A DNA stretch of 64,000 nucleotides from NCBI GenBank assembly GCA_944320955.1, contig CALUJL010000014.1, positions 110,657 through 174,656 of the forward strand. Reading direction: 5' to 3'. Source of the stretch: an uncultured Bacteroidaceae bacterium. GTDB lineage: Bacteria > Bacteroidota > Bacteroidia > Bacteroidales > Bacteroidaceae. A program made the translations under genes and the position numbers. Of this stretch, positions 34,821 through 45,187 are shown in pieces (within the stretch, counting starts at the first letter, position 1; every line of letters starts with the position of its first letter). The notes below the pieces were generated by a model that was not told the DNA's origin, did no database searches, and saw only the letters and a program-made list of their open reading frames with translations.

Positions 34821-36698
34821 ATGGAATTCTCGTACGACGTAGTAGTTGTCGGGGCTGGCCACGCCGGATGTGAAGCGGCGGCAGCTTCGGCGAAAATAGG
34901 TGCGCAGACCTGTCTCGTCACCATGGACATGAACAAGATAGCCCAGATGAGTTGCAACCCCGCGGTAGGCGGAATCGCCAAAGGGCAAATCGTCCGTGAA
35001 ATCGATGCGCTGGGCGGACACATGGGATGCGTCACCGACCGCTCGGCCATACAGTTCCGCCTGCTCAACCGCTCGAAGGGACCGGCCATGTGGAGCCCCC
35101 GTGCGCAGTGCGACCGCGGCAAGTTTATCTGGAACTGGCGTGAGGTTTTGGAAAATACCCCCGGGCTCCACATCTGGCAGGACACGGTGGAAGAGCTGCT
35201 CGTGGAGCAAGGCGTGGTGACGGGCGTACGCACCCTGTGGGGCGTCACCCTGCGCGCCCGCTGCGTCGTCATCACCGCCGGGACGTTTCTCAACGGCCTC
35301 ATGCACGTCGGCCCCAAGCAAGTGCCCGGCGGACGCAGCGCGGAGCCGGCGTCGTACCACCTGACGGAGTCCATCTCGCGGCACGGAATCCGCACCGCCC
35401 GCATGAAAACCGGCACACCGGTACGCATCGACGGCCGCAGCGTGCACTTCGAAGACCTCGAAATACAAGAAGGCGAGGCCGACTTCCACCGCTTTTCCTA
35501 CCTCCCCCCTGCCCCTTCGCGCCCGTTGCGGCAGCGCCCCTGCTGGACCTGCTTTACGAATCCGGAAGTCCACGCCGTACTGCGCCGCGGGCTGCCGCAG
35601 TCCCCGCTATACAACGGGCAAATCAAAAGCATCGGCCCCCGCTACTGTCCGAGCATCGAGACGAAGATCGTAACCTTCGAAAGCAAGGACCAACACCAGC
35701 TCTTCCTTGAGCCGGAGGGCGAGAACACGCAGGAGTTCTACCTGAACGGCTACTCCTCGTCGCTCCCAATGGACATACAAATCGAAGCCTTGCGCCGCAT
35801 CCCCGCCTTCCGCGACGTGGAAGTCTACCGCCCGGGCTACGCCATCGAGTACGATTTCTTCGACCCCACGCAGCTCCGCCACTCGCTGGAGTCGAAAAAA
35901 ATCGACGGACTTTTCCTGGCCGGGCAGGTCAACGGGACGACCGGCTATGAAGAGGCCGGCGGGCAAGGCCTCGTGGCGGGCGTCAACGCGGCCCTCAAGT
36001 GCAGCGGCGGCGAGCCGCTCGTCCTGGGGAGGGACGAGGCATACATTGGCGTCTTGATCGACGACTTGGTGACGAAAGGCGTAGACGAGCCCTACCGCAT
36101 GTTTACCTCCCGTGCCGAATACCGCATCCTCCTCCGCCAGGACGACGCCGACATGCGCCTCACCCCCAAAGCCGAAAAACTGGGTCTCGCCTCCCCGCTC
36201 CGCCTCCGGACGCTGCGGGAGAAACAAGAGGGCATGGCCCGCATCCTGGACTATGCGGAGAAACGCCACATCAAGCCCACGGAACTGACGAGCGCCCTGG
36301 AACAAATGGGAACAACGCCGCTGCGCCGCGGATGCCGCCTGCTCGATCTCATCAGCCGCCCGCAAGTTTCGCTCCGGGGCATTGCCGAATTTCTGCCGGA
36401 GCTGAAGGCGCTCTTGGAAAACCTCGGCCCGATGGGCGAAGAGATAGCCGAAGCAGCCGAAGTGCAGATGAAGTATTCCGGATACATCGAGCGCGAACGG
36501 CAAATTGCCGAGAAGATGCAGCGGTTGGAGCACATCAAAATCCGGGGCAAGTTCGACTATTCCTCACTTCAGTGCCTCTCTACCGAAGCACGCCAGAAGC
36601 TCGAAAAGATAGACCCCGAGACACTGGCCCAGGCCGGCCGCATTCCCGGCGTCTCGCCCAGCGACATCAACGCACTGCTGGTGCTCGTCCAGAGATAA
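34821..36698 (+). CDS. mnmG: tRNA uridine-5-carboxymethylaminomethyl modification enzyme MnmG (GidA)
   Basis: With MnmE, MnmG makes the cmnm5 modification at U34 of several tRNAs. The 625-residue FAD protein begins MEFSYDVVVVGAGHAGCEAA (dinucleotide-binding GxGxxG). It has NPAVGGIAKGQIVREIDALGG, the catalytic Cys regions around RQRPCWTCFTNPEVH, and ETNG-like GYEEAGGQGLVAGVNAAL. The C-terminal helical domain (about 540-625) ends SPSDINALLVLVQR. The long upstream frame opposite tatD is not used. A perfect parS site follows 9 bp after the stop. Confidence 0.97.
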   Translation: MEFSYDVVVVGAGHAGCEAAAASAKIGAQTCLVTMDMNKIAQMSCNPAVGGIAKGQIVREIDALGGHMGCVTDRSAIQFRLLNRSKGPAMWSPRAQCDRGKFIWNWREVLENTPGLHIWQDTVEELLVEQGVVTGVRTLWGVTLRARCVVITAGTFLNGLMHVGPKQVPGGRSAEPASYHLTESISRHGIRTARMKTGTPVRIDGRSVHFEDLEIQEGEADFHRFSYLPPAPSRPLRQRPCWTCFTNPEVHAVLRRGLPQSPLYNGQIKSIGPRYCPSIETKIVTFESKDQHQLFLEPEGENTQEFYLNGYSSSLPMDIQIEALRRIPAFRDVEVYRPGYAIEYDFFDPTQLRHSLESKKIDGLFLAGQVNGTTGYEEAGGQGLVAGVNAALKCSGGEPLVLGRDEAYIGVLIDDLVTKGVDEPYRMFTSRAEYRILLRQDDADMRLTPKAEKLGLASPLRLRTLREKQEGMARILDYAEKRHIKPTELTSALEQMGTTPLRRGCRLLDLISRPQVSLRGIAEFLPELKALLENLGPMGEEIAEAAEVQMKYSGYIERERQIAEKMQRLEHIKIRGKFDYSSLQCLSTEARQKLEKIDPETLAQAGRIPGVSPSDINALLVLVQR

Positions 36699-36706
36699 GC
36701 CGCGCG

Positions 36707-36722
36707 TGTTCCACGTGAAACA
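36707..36722. promoter_or_regulatory. parS-like centromere site (ParB/Spo0J binding palindrome)
   Basis: TGTTCCACGTGAAACA matches the 16-bp parS consensus TGTTNCACGTGAAACA at every position. It lies 9 bp after mnmG, a gene often found near oriC and parAB in bacteria. The inference is that this region of the chromosome is origin-proximal. Confidence 0.85.
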
Positions 36723-36845
36723 AACAGATAAACTTTAAGTCCGCAAAGCACTGAATCGACGAGAGTTATGCCGCCATCCGGAAACAGATCTAAAGCAAAC
36801 TTTCCACGGCACCACGCCCTCCGCCGCAAGCAGCAAGGCAAAGCA

Positions 36846-36920
36846 GGAAAAGCCCTGGCGCTTTTCGGAAAAAGCGCTGCCACTTTTCCAGAAAAGCGCT
36901 GCATGAAATCTTCAAAAACC
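36846..36920. repeat. 22-nt phased repeat array, 3-4 units
   Basis: Unit starts are at 36848, 36870, 36892 and 36914 (the last is partial and abuts uvrC). Cores are CCCTGGCG, CGCTGCCA and CGCTGCAT. Confidence 0.88.
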
Positions 36921-36928
36921 CCAAGGCC

Positions 36929-38785
<1,857 letters not shown>

Positions 38786-38816
38786 CCCCGCCCGGGCGGA
38801 ATCCGCCGAAAAGCAC

Positions 38817-38824
38817 TACTTTTG
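38817..38824 (+). promoter_or_regulatory. -7 promoter element of dtd, near-leaderless
   Basis: TACTTTTG ends 8 bp before the dtd ATG at 38833, so the predicted mRNA leader is almost absent. Confidence 0.65.
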
Positions 38825-38832
38825 CACCCGTT

Positions 38833-39285
38833 ATGCGAATCCTCATCCAACGAGTCACCCATGCCTCCGTCGCAATCGGCGGGAGCATCCACAGCAGCAT
38901 CCGCGGCGGGCTGCTCATCCTGGCCGGAATAGAAGAAGCCGACACGGCGGACGACGTGCGCTGGCTGGCGCAAAAAGCCGCAAACCTCCGCATCTTCGAC
39001 GACGACCGGGGCGTCATGAACCGAAGCGTCCTCGACACGCAGGGCGAAGTGCTCGTCGTCAGCCAGTTTACGCTGATGGCGTCCACCCGAAAAGGCAACC
39101 GTCCCTCCTACATCCGCGCCGCGCGGCCCGAGACGGCCGTCCCCCTCTACGAAGACTTCTGCCGCGAGCTGTCAGCCCTGCTGGGCAAACCCGTGCAGAC
39201 AGGCTCCTTCGGCGCCGACATGCAGGTAGAACTCCTCAACGACGGCCCCGTAACCATCTGGATGGACAGCAAGAACCGCGAATGA
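38833..39285 (+). CDS. dtd: D-aminoacyl-tRNA deacylase
   Basis: Dtd hydrolyses D-amino acids (and Gly) wrongly attached to tRNA. The 150-residue protein has the two active-site motifs: SQFTLMAS (SQxT-type) and [11 protein letters not shown] (GPVT, cis-proline). The N-terminus [15 protein letters not shown] is typical. It lies 47 bp after uvrC with its own -7 element, and the MazG-like gene follows after a repeat array. Confidence 0.95.
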   Translation: MRILIQRVTHASVAIGGSIHSSIRGGLLILAGIEEADTADDVRWLAQKAANLRIFDDDRGVMNRSVLDTQGEVLVVSQFTLMASTRKGNRPSYIRAARPETAVPLYEDFCRELSALLGKPVQTGSFGADMQVELLNDGPVTIWMDSKNRE

Positions 39286-39301
39286 GCGGCAGCCCCCTGC
39301 C

Positions 39302-39413
39302 CGAAAAGTGCCGCATCTTCCGCCGGAAAGTGCTGCCGCTTTTGCCCAAAAGCCCTGCATCTTTTCCCGCAAAGCGGCAGCACTTCCGTCCCGGAGCCCT
39401 GCAACTTTCCCCA
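39302..39413. repeat. 22-nt phased repeat array, 5 units
   Basis: Unit starts are at 39304, 39326, 39348, 39370 and 39392, all 22 apart. Cores are TGCCGCAT, TGCTGCCG, CCCTGCAT, the inverted CGGCAGCA and CCCTGCAA. Confidence 0.9.
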
Positions 39414-39437
39414 AGAACCCCATAATCCCGAAACGAG

Positions 39438-39767
39438 ATGACCATAGAAGAAGCACAGAAAACCGTGGACCAATGGATCCATACCTACGGCGTGCGCTAC
39501 TTCAGCGAGCTGACCAACATGGCCGTACTCACCGAAGAAGTGGGCGAACTCGCCCGCGTCATGGCACGCAAGTACGGCGACCAGTCGTTCAAGGAAGGCG
39601 AGAAATGCAACCTTGCCGAAGAGATGGCCGACATCCTCTGGGTACTCCTCTGCCTGGCCAACCAGACCGGAGTAGACCTGACGCAGGCCTTCGGCGAAAG
39701 CCTGGCCAAGAAAACCCGCCGCGACGCCACACGCCACCTCCAAAACCCCAAGCTGCAGGAAAAATGA
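39438..39767 (+). CDS. MazG-like nucleotide pyrophosphohydrolase
   Basis: This 109-residue all-alpha protein has the MazG metal motif: TEEVGELARV (E-x-x-E) followed by AEEMADILWVLL (E-x-x-D). Such enzymes hydrolyse NTPs or dNTPs to the monophosphate and diphosphate, often as house-cleaning. It stands between dtd and deoC, an order I recall from Bacteroides. Confidence 0.9.
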   Translation: MTIEEAQKTVDQWIHTYGVRYFSELTNMAVLTEEVGELARVMARKYGDQSFKEGEKCNLAEEMADILWVLLCLANQTGVDLTQAFGESLAKKTRRDATRHLQNPKLQEK

Positions 39768-39808
39768 CCCCCGCCCCCTACCCCGGAAACCCCTAAAACA
39801 AACCCCAC

Positions 39809-40720
39809 ATGCATACCCACGAACCCCAAAAAAGCAAGTACGACACCGCCCTGGACCTCTACTCCCCCGCCCCGGGCGAAGAGCAACTCTCCCGCCAGAC
39901 CCGCGCCCTGCTCGACGAGCACCTGCGGGAGAACGACACCCGCGACGCGCGCCGCCAGCTCCTCCACTGCACCGACCTGACCTCCCTGCGCACCGAGGAT
40001 ACGGAAGAAGGCATACTCGCGATGACCGAGAGGGTCAACAAATTTGTCGATGAATACGGCGACCTAGACAACGTGGCCGCCCTCTGCGTCTACCCGGCGC
40101 TGGTGAAAATCGTGGCCGACTCGCTCGAAGCCGACGGAGTGGAAGTGGCAGCCGTGAGCGGCGGCTTCCCCCACAGCCAGACGCTGCCGGAGGTGAAGAT
40201 GGCCGAGACGGCACTCTGCCTGAAGGACGGCGCCACGGAGATCGACACGGTGCTCCCCGTGGGCAAGTTCCTCAGCGGCGACTACGAATCCGTCTGCGAC
40301 GAGCTGGAAGAGCTCAAGGCCCTCTGCGGAGAGGAGAAGAAGCTGAAAGTAATCCTCGAAACCGGGCTGCTGCGCGACCCGGCGCTCATCCGGAAAGCCG
40401 CCATCCTGGCCCTCTACTCCGGCGCCGACTTCCTCAAGACCTCCACCGGCAAACTCCCCGGCGCGGCAGGCGCCACGCCGGAAGCAGCCTGCCTGATGTG
40501 CCAGACTATCCGCGAATACTACGAAAAAACGGGGCGCAGGGCCGGTTTTAAGGCCGCTGGAGGCATCAACACCGTCGCCGACGCGCTACAGTACTACACG
40601 ATCGTAAAAGAGCTCTTAGGCCCCGAATGGCTGACGCCGCAGTACTTCCGCATCGGCACCTCGCGGCTGGCCAACCTGCTGCTCTCCGAGATAACCGGCG
40701 AGGAGACGCGCTTCTTCTGA
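39809..40720 (+). CDS. deoC: Deoxyribose-phosphate aldolase
   Basis: DeoC cleaves 2-deoxyribose 5-phosphate to glyceraldehyde 3-phosphate and acetaldehyde. The 303-residue class I aldolase shows VAALCVYPALV, EIDTVLPVGKFLSGDYE, the first conserved Lys region (KLKVILETGLL) and the Schiff-base Lys in DFLKTSTGKLPGAAGATPEA. GFKAAGGI carries the second Lys. The N-terminal 60 residues are longer than in E. coli DeoC, as is usual for Bacteroidetes. Confidence 0.95.
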   Translation: MHTHEPQKSKYDTALDLYSPAPGEEQLSRQTRALLDEHLRENDTRDARRQLLHCTDLTSLRTEDTEEGILAMTERVNKFVDEYGDLDNVAALCVYPALVKIVADSLEADGVEVAAVSGGFPHSQTLPEVKMAETALCLKDGATEIDTVLPVGKFLSGDYESVCDELEELKALCGEEKKLKVILETGLLRDPALIRKAAILALYSGADFLKTSTGKLPGAAGATPEAACLMCQTIREYYEKTGRRAGFKAAGGINTVADALQYYTIVKELLGPEWLTPQYFRIGTSRLANLLLSEITGEETRFF

Positions 40721-40737
40721 CCCCGCGGGGGAAAAGA

Positions 40738-40842
40738 AGGAAAGCCCTGCCGCGCCCCGAAGAAAGCGCCTGCGCTTCCGGCAAAAAGCGCTACCGCTTT
40801 TCCGCAAAAGTGCAGGCGCTTTTCCCGAATAGCGCAATAAGA
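40738..40842. repeat. 22-nt phased repeat array, 5 units
   Basis: Units start at 40740, 40762, 40784, 40806 and 40828 (decayed). Cores are CCCTGCCG, CGCCTGCG, CGCTACCG and TGCAGGCG. It lies directly before a bidirectional terminator. Confidence 0.88.
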
Positions 40843-40888
40843 AATCCGGCCCGGACGCGCCTCTTGCGGGCAGCGTCCGGGCCGGATT
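40843..40888. terminator. Bidirectional terminator between deoC and the polyprenyl synthase gene
   Basis: A perfect 16-bp stem (40843-40858 with 40873-40888) has a 14-nt loop. It is positioned to end both convergent genes. Confidence 0.8.
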
Positions 40889-40935
40889 GTTGTGTCCGGT
40901 ACGGCTGTTATTATATCCTGCAGGAGCGGAAAACC

Positions 40936-41916
40936 TCAGGACTGCCGCTCGGAAACGTAGTCGATGTAGGCCTCCAGCGCCTGACGTATGGGCGAATCGG
41001 AATAGGTCGACAGCATCAGTTTCGCCCCCTTGCTCAGCTCTTTCATGCGCTGCTCGGCGTATTCTATGCCGCCCTGCGCCACGGAGAAGTCGATCATCTC
41101 GCGTATTTCCTCCTGCGTGGCCTGCTGCGCCTTGATGCGCTGCACGAGGCGGCCGATGCGCCCGTCGCCTTTTGCCCGGTGGTAGGCATAGATGGCCGGC
41201 AGGGTGAGCTTCCCTTCGCGCATGTCGTTGCCCGTAGGCTTGCCGATGCTCTTGCCCGTGTCGGAATAGTCGAAGATGTCGTCGCGGATCTGGAAGCAGA
41301 TGCCGATGAATTCGCCCAATGTGGAGGCAAAACTTACGGCCTCCTCGCCGGCTTCCACGGAGCAAGCGGCCACGGCGGCGCAGGTAGAGAAGAGGGCCGC
41401 CGTCTTTTTCCGTATAATGTCGAAGTAAACTTCCTCGGAGACTTCGCTTTTTGAAATATTGTCCAGCTGGAGCAGCTCGCCGTCGGCCAGTTCCCGGCCC
41501 AGGCGGGAGATGAGTGCGATAATGGGCTGGGAGTTTGCCAGCGAGGCCTGCATGAGGGACGAGGCCAGCACGTAGTCGCCCGAGAGGACGGCCACCTGGT
41601 TGTGGAAAAGCGCATTGACCGAAGGCATTCCCCTGCGCTCCGGACTGTCGTCTACTACGTCGTCGTGAATCAAACTGGCCGTATGGAGCAGCTCCAGGGA
41701 GACGGCCGAACGGAAAGTGCGCTCGTTGATTTCGCCCAAGAGGCGGGCTACGAGCATAATCAGGGCGGGGCGCATCATCTTCCCCTTGCGCTGGCGGACG
41801 TGGTCGAGCACCTTTTGTAACAAAGGATTTGACGAAACCAATACTTCATCGAAGAGTCGGGAAAATTGCTCCAGATCGTTCTCTACAGGCGCCCGCAGTT
41901 GCTGTAATTTGTCCAT
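40936..41916 (-). CDS. Polyprenyl diphosphate synthase
   Basis: This 326-residue trans-prenyltransferase extends prenyl diphosphates with isopentenyl diphosphate, probably to the octaprenyl-size chain used for menaquinone. It has the first Asp-rich motif LIHDDVVDDSPERRG and the second FQIRDDIFDYSD, plus GKMMRPALIML and GDYVLASS. The residues before the first Asp motif (ELLHTASL) lack a bulky block, consistent with a long-chain product. The promoter TACTTTTG lies at 41935-41942, divergent from polA. Confidence 0.92.
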   Translation of the reverse strand: MDKLQQLRAPVENDLEQFSRLFDEVLVSSNPLLQKVLDHVRQRKGKMMRPALIMLVARLLGEINERTFRSAVSLELLHTASLIHDDVVDDSPERRGMPSVNALFHNQVAVLSGDYVLASSLMQASLANSQPIIALISRLGRELADGELLQLDNISKSEVSEEVYFDIIRKKTAALFSTCAAVAACSVEAGEEAVSFASTLGEFIGICFQIRDDIFDYSDTGKSIGKPTGNDMREGKLTLPAIYAYHRAKGDGRIGRLVQRIKAQQATQEEIREMIDFSVAQGGIEYAEQRMKELSKGAKLMLSTYSDSPIRQALEAYIDYVSERQS

Positions 41917-41934
41917 CAGCTTCTAATTTGCGCA

Positions 41935-41942
41935 CAAAAGTA
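41935..41942 (-). promoter_or_regulatory. -7 promoter element of the polyprenyl synthase gene
   Basis: TACTTTTG on the minus strand, 18 bp before the ATG at 41916. Confidence 0.65.
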
Positions 41943-41973
41943 ATAATAAAAAGGCTAATCCGATTCTTTTTCG

Positions 41974-41981
41974 TACTTTTA
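41974..41981 (+). promoter_or_regulatory. -7 promoter element of polA
   Basis: TACTTTTA, close to the TAnnTTTG consensus, 23 bp before the ATG. Confidence 0.55.
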
Positions 41982-42004
41982 CCCCCTAATAAAGACAGTT
42001 TTTG

Positions 42005-44788
42005 ATGGAAAACGAAAAAAAACTCTTCCTTCTGGATGCCTATGCGCTCATCTACCGGGCCTACTACGCATTCATCAAGAATCCCCGCATCAACTCCAAA
42101 GGACTCAATACGTCGGCCATCTTCGGGTTCGTCAACACCCTGGAAGACGTCCTGCGCCGCGAGCGGCCCACCCACGTGGGCGTAGCCTTCGACCCCGCAG
42201 GCCCCACCTTCCGCCACGAGGCCTACCCTGACTACAAGGCGCAGCGCGAAGAGACGCCCGAGGCCATACGCCTGGCCGTCCCCATCATAAAAGACATCAT
42301 CGGGGCCTACCGCATCCCCATCCTCGAGCAGCCCGGTTTCGAGGCGGACGACGTGATCGGCACCATCGCCCTGCAGGCCGGGGCCGAGGGATACAGCGTC
42401 TACATGATGACGCCCGACAAGGACTACGGGCAACTCGTGCGGCCGAACGTCTACATCTGCAAGCCCAAGCACGGAAGCAGCGGCTTCGACATCCTGGGAG
42501 TGGAAGAGGTAAAGGAGAAATTCGGCATCGAGCGGCCCGAACAGGTGCAGGACATACTCGGGCTTTGGGGCGATGCTTCGGACAACATACCCGGCTGTCC
42601 CGGCGTGGGCGAGAAGCGCGCGCGGGAACTCGTGGCGCGCTTCGGCTCGGTCGAAGGCCTGCTCGGCCGGACAGAGGAGCTCACCGGCTCGCTCAAGGAG
42701 AAGGTCATCCAGAACGAAGAGCAAATCCGCTTCTCCAAATTCCTGGCCACCATCCGGACCGATGTGCCCATCGCGTTCGACCCCGATGCGCTCCGCCTCG
42801 AAGAACCCGACCGCGAACGGCTCAAGTCCCTCTTCGACTCCCTGGAGTTCCATGCCCTGGGCCAACGCATCCTCGGCATCTCTTCGCTCCCCAACCCCAA
42901 CCGCGAAGCCGGAAAACAGGCCGATCTCTTTGCCGAAACCGCGCCCGAGAGCCCGGAAAGCCAGCAAAACGAAAATCTCAAGACGCTGCAGGACCTCGAC
43001 TACAGATACGAACTTCTTGATACAAAGGAGCGTATCCGTTCGTTTTTTCAAGAAATACGGACAACGGGAATCCTTGCAATAGACACGGAGACCACCAGCA
43101 CCGACGCCATCAGCGCCGAACTGGTCGGACTCAGCTTCGCCGCCGCCGAAAACCGGGCCTACTACATCCCCATCCCCCCCGACCGGCAGGAAGCGCTCGA
43201 AATACTGGCCGAAGTGCGCGAATTGTACGAGAACGAAAAAACTCTTAAAGTAGGCCAAAATATCAAATACGACCTGCTCGTCCTCGAAAACTACGGCATC
43301 CAGGTCCGCGGACCGCTGTTCGACACGATGATCGCCCACTACGTCCTCCAGCCCGAGCTGCGGCACAACATGGACTACCTGGCCGAGATCTACCTCCACT
43401 ACCGCACCATCCACATCGAAGAGCTCATAGGCCCCAAGGGAAAAGGCCAGCGCAACATGCGCGACCTCCCGCCCCAAGACGTCTACCGCTACGCCTGCGA
43501 AGACGCCGACGTGACCCTCCGCCTCTACCACCGCCTGCGGGAAGAGCTCCGCACCGGCGGCATGCAGCAGCTCTTCGAGCAGATCGAGATGCCCCTCGTG
43601 CCCGTCCTCGCCCGCATGGAGCGCAACGGAGTCCGCCTCGACACCCGCGCCCTGCAGGAAACCGCCGTAGGCTTCCAGCTCCGGCTACAGGCCATAGAAG
43701 CCGAAATACGCAGCCTCGTCGGCCGCGACTTCAACATCTCCTCGCCCAAACAAGTGGGGGAAATCCTCTTCGACCACCTCAAGATTTCCGAAAAACCGCG
43801 CAAGACGAAGAGCGGCCAGTACGTCACTTCCGAAGAAGAGCTCGAGAAGTACCGCAAGAAACACCCCGTGATTGAGAAAATCCTCGACTACCGCGGGCTG
43901 AAAAAGCTGCTCAGCACCTACGTCGAAGCCCTGCCCCAACTCATCAACCCCCGCACCGGGCGCATCCACACCTCCTTCAACCAGGCCGTCACCGCCACGG
44001 GGCGCCTCAGCTCGAGCAGCCCCAACCTGCAGAACATCCCCGTGCGCGACGCCGACGGGCGCGAGATCCGCAAATGCTTTACCCCCGACGACGGCTGCCT
44101 CTTCTTCTCCGCCGATTACTCCCAGATAGAGCTCCGCATCATGGCGCACCTGAGCAAAGACGAGAACATGCAGGACGCCTTCCGCCACGCGGCCGACATC
44201 CACGCCGCCACCGCCGCCAAGATCTACAAAGTCCCCGTCGGGGAAGTCACCAAAGACATGCGCCGCAAGGCCAAGACCGCCAACTTCGGCATCATCTACG
44301 GCATCTCCGCCTTCGGCCTGGCCGAACGCATGGGCGTCAGCCGCGCAGAGGCGAGAGACCTGATATGCAGCTACTTCGAGACCTACCCCGGCGTCCGGGC
44401 CTACATGGAGCAGAGCATCGAACGCGCCCGCGCCCGCGGATACGTCGAAACCCTCTCCGGCCGCCGCCGCTACCTGCCCGACATCGGCTCGCGCAACGCC
44501 GTGGTCCGCGGAAATGCCGAGCGCAACGCCATCAACGCCCCCATACAGGGCAGCGCGGCGGACATCATAAAAATCGCCATGGTGCGCATACAGCAGCGCT
44601 TCGACCGCGAAGGAATCCGCGCCAAGATGCTCCTCCAGGTCCACGACGAACTCAACTTCTCCGTCCCCCCCGAGGAGAAAGACCGCGTGGAGCACATCGT
44701 CATCGAAGAAATGGAGCACGCCTTCCCCCTCTCCGTGCCCCTCACAGCCGACTGCGGATGGGGCGCCAACTGGCTCGAAGCCCACTGA
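42005..44788 (+). CDS. polA: DNA polymerase I
   Basis: PolA fills repair gaps and removes Okazaki primers. The 927-residue protein has a 5'-3' exonuclease domain (about 1-300; FLLDAYALIYRAYYAF, FEADDVIGT, GDASDNIPGCPGVGEK). A 3'-5' exonuclease-like domain (about 340-530) keeps the first metal motif (LAIDTETTSTDAI) and ACEDADVTLRLY. The polymerase domain (about 560-927) has TATGRLSSSSPNLQNIP, DYSQIELRIMAHLS, KTANFGIIYGISAFGLA and LQVHDELNF. The 3'-5' site therefore looks active, unlike in Taq. The start is the ATG at 42005 rather than the adjoining TTG. Confidence 0.97.
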   Translation: MENEKKLFLLDAYALIYRAYYAFIKNPRINSKGLNTSAIFGFVNTLEDVLRRERPTHVGVAFDPAGPTFRHEAYPDYKAQREETPEAIRLAVPIIKDIIGAYRIPILEQPGFEADDVIGTIALQAGAEGYSVYMMTPDKDYGQLVRPNVYICKPKHGSSGFDILGVEEVKEKFGIERPEQVQDILGLWGDASDNIPGCPGVGEKRARELVARFGSVEGLLGRTEELTGSLKEKVIQNEEQIRFSKFLATIRTDVPIAFDPDALRLEEPDRERLKSLFDSLEFHALGQRILGISSLPNPNREAGKQADLFAETAPESPESQQNENLKTLQDLDYRYELLDTKERIRSFFQEIRTTGILAIDTETTSTDAISAELVGLSFAAAENRAYYIPIPPDRQEALEILAEVRELYENEKTLKVGQNIKYDLLVLENYGIQVRGPLFDTMIAHYVLQPELRHNMDYLAEIYLHYRTIHIEELIGPKGKGQRNMRDLPPQDVYRYACEDADVTLRLYHRLREELRTGGMQQLFEQIEMPLVPVLARMERNGVRLDTRALQETAVGFQLRLQAIEAEIRSLVGRDFNISSPKQVGEILFDHLKISEKPRKTKSGQYVTSEEELEKYRKKHPVIEKILDYRGLKKLLSTYVEALPQLINPRTGRIHTSFNQAVTATGRLSSSSPNLQNIPVRDADGREIRKCFTPDDGCLFFSADYSQIELRIMAHLSKDENMQDAFRHAADIHAATAAKIYKVPVGEVTKDMRRKAKTANFGIIYGISAFGLAERMGVSRAEARDLICSYFETYPGVRAYMEQSIERARARGYVETLSGRRRYLPDIGSRNAVVRGNAERNAINAPIQGSAADIIKIAMVRIQQRFDREGIRAKMLLQVHDELNFSVPPEEKDRVEHIVIEEMEHAFPLSVPLTADCGWGANWLEAH

Positions 44789-44834
44789 CCCCGCCCCACC
44801 CCGCCGCATCCAAAATCCGCGACACCTGCTGCAA

Positions 44835-44886
44835 GGCCTGCCCCCTGTTCCCCGTGAAACAACAGGCGGCAGGCCCTCTTCTTTTT
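44835..44886 (+). terminator. Intrinsic terminator of polA
   Basis: A 15-bp stem with one mismatch (44835-44849 with 44861-44875) is followed by CTCTTCTTTTT. Its loop region resembles a parS site with one mismatch (44846-44861), which I consider accidental. Confidence 0.85.
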
Positions 44887-44946
44887 CCCTTCCCTGAAAC
44901 ACAAGAAACGACAAAATATTTTCCCGCAAAACGCCCCCGCCGGTCC

Positions 44947-45080
44947 GGAAAAGACAAGCCCCATTCCCCGGAAAGCCCTGCCGCCGTCGGCCGGAAGCCC
45001 TGCCACTTTCCGGAAAAAGCGCTGCATGTTTTCCCGAAAAGCCCTGCATCTTTTCCCCGGAAGCCCCGCCGCCTTTTCCC
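44947..45080. repeat. 22-nt phased repeat array, 6 units
   Basis: Unit starts are at 44949, 44971, 44993, 45015, 45037 and 45059, all exactly 22 apart. Cores include CCCTGCCG, CCCTGCCA, CGCTGCAT and CCCTGCAT. Confidence 0.92.
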
Positions 45081-45187
45081 CCGCGCGCCGCAGGTATACG
45101 GCAAGCGGGGCGCACCCCGGAGGATGCGCCCCGCCCTTTCCTATCGCCCCGCAGCACGCAAGGAAGCTGCGGGGAAACGCTCCTGCC

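Larger units (their letters stand above)
44789..45187. other. 399-bp intergenic region between convergent polA and the surface-protein operon
   Basis: It contains the polA terminator, a six-unit 22-nt repeat array and a GC-rich hairpin at 45105-45134 (GCGGGGCGCA with TGCGCCCCGC). The hairpin has no good T tract on either side. No gene is visible. Confidence 0.7.

Noticed and set aside
44846..44861. Second parS-like site (one mismatch)
   Set aside because: It lies in the loop of the polA terminator, and the mismatch breaks the central CACGTG, so a chance match is more likely.
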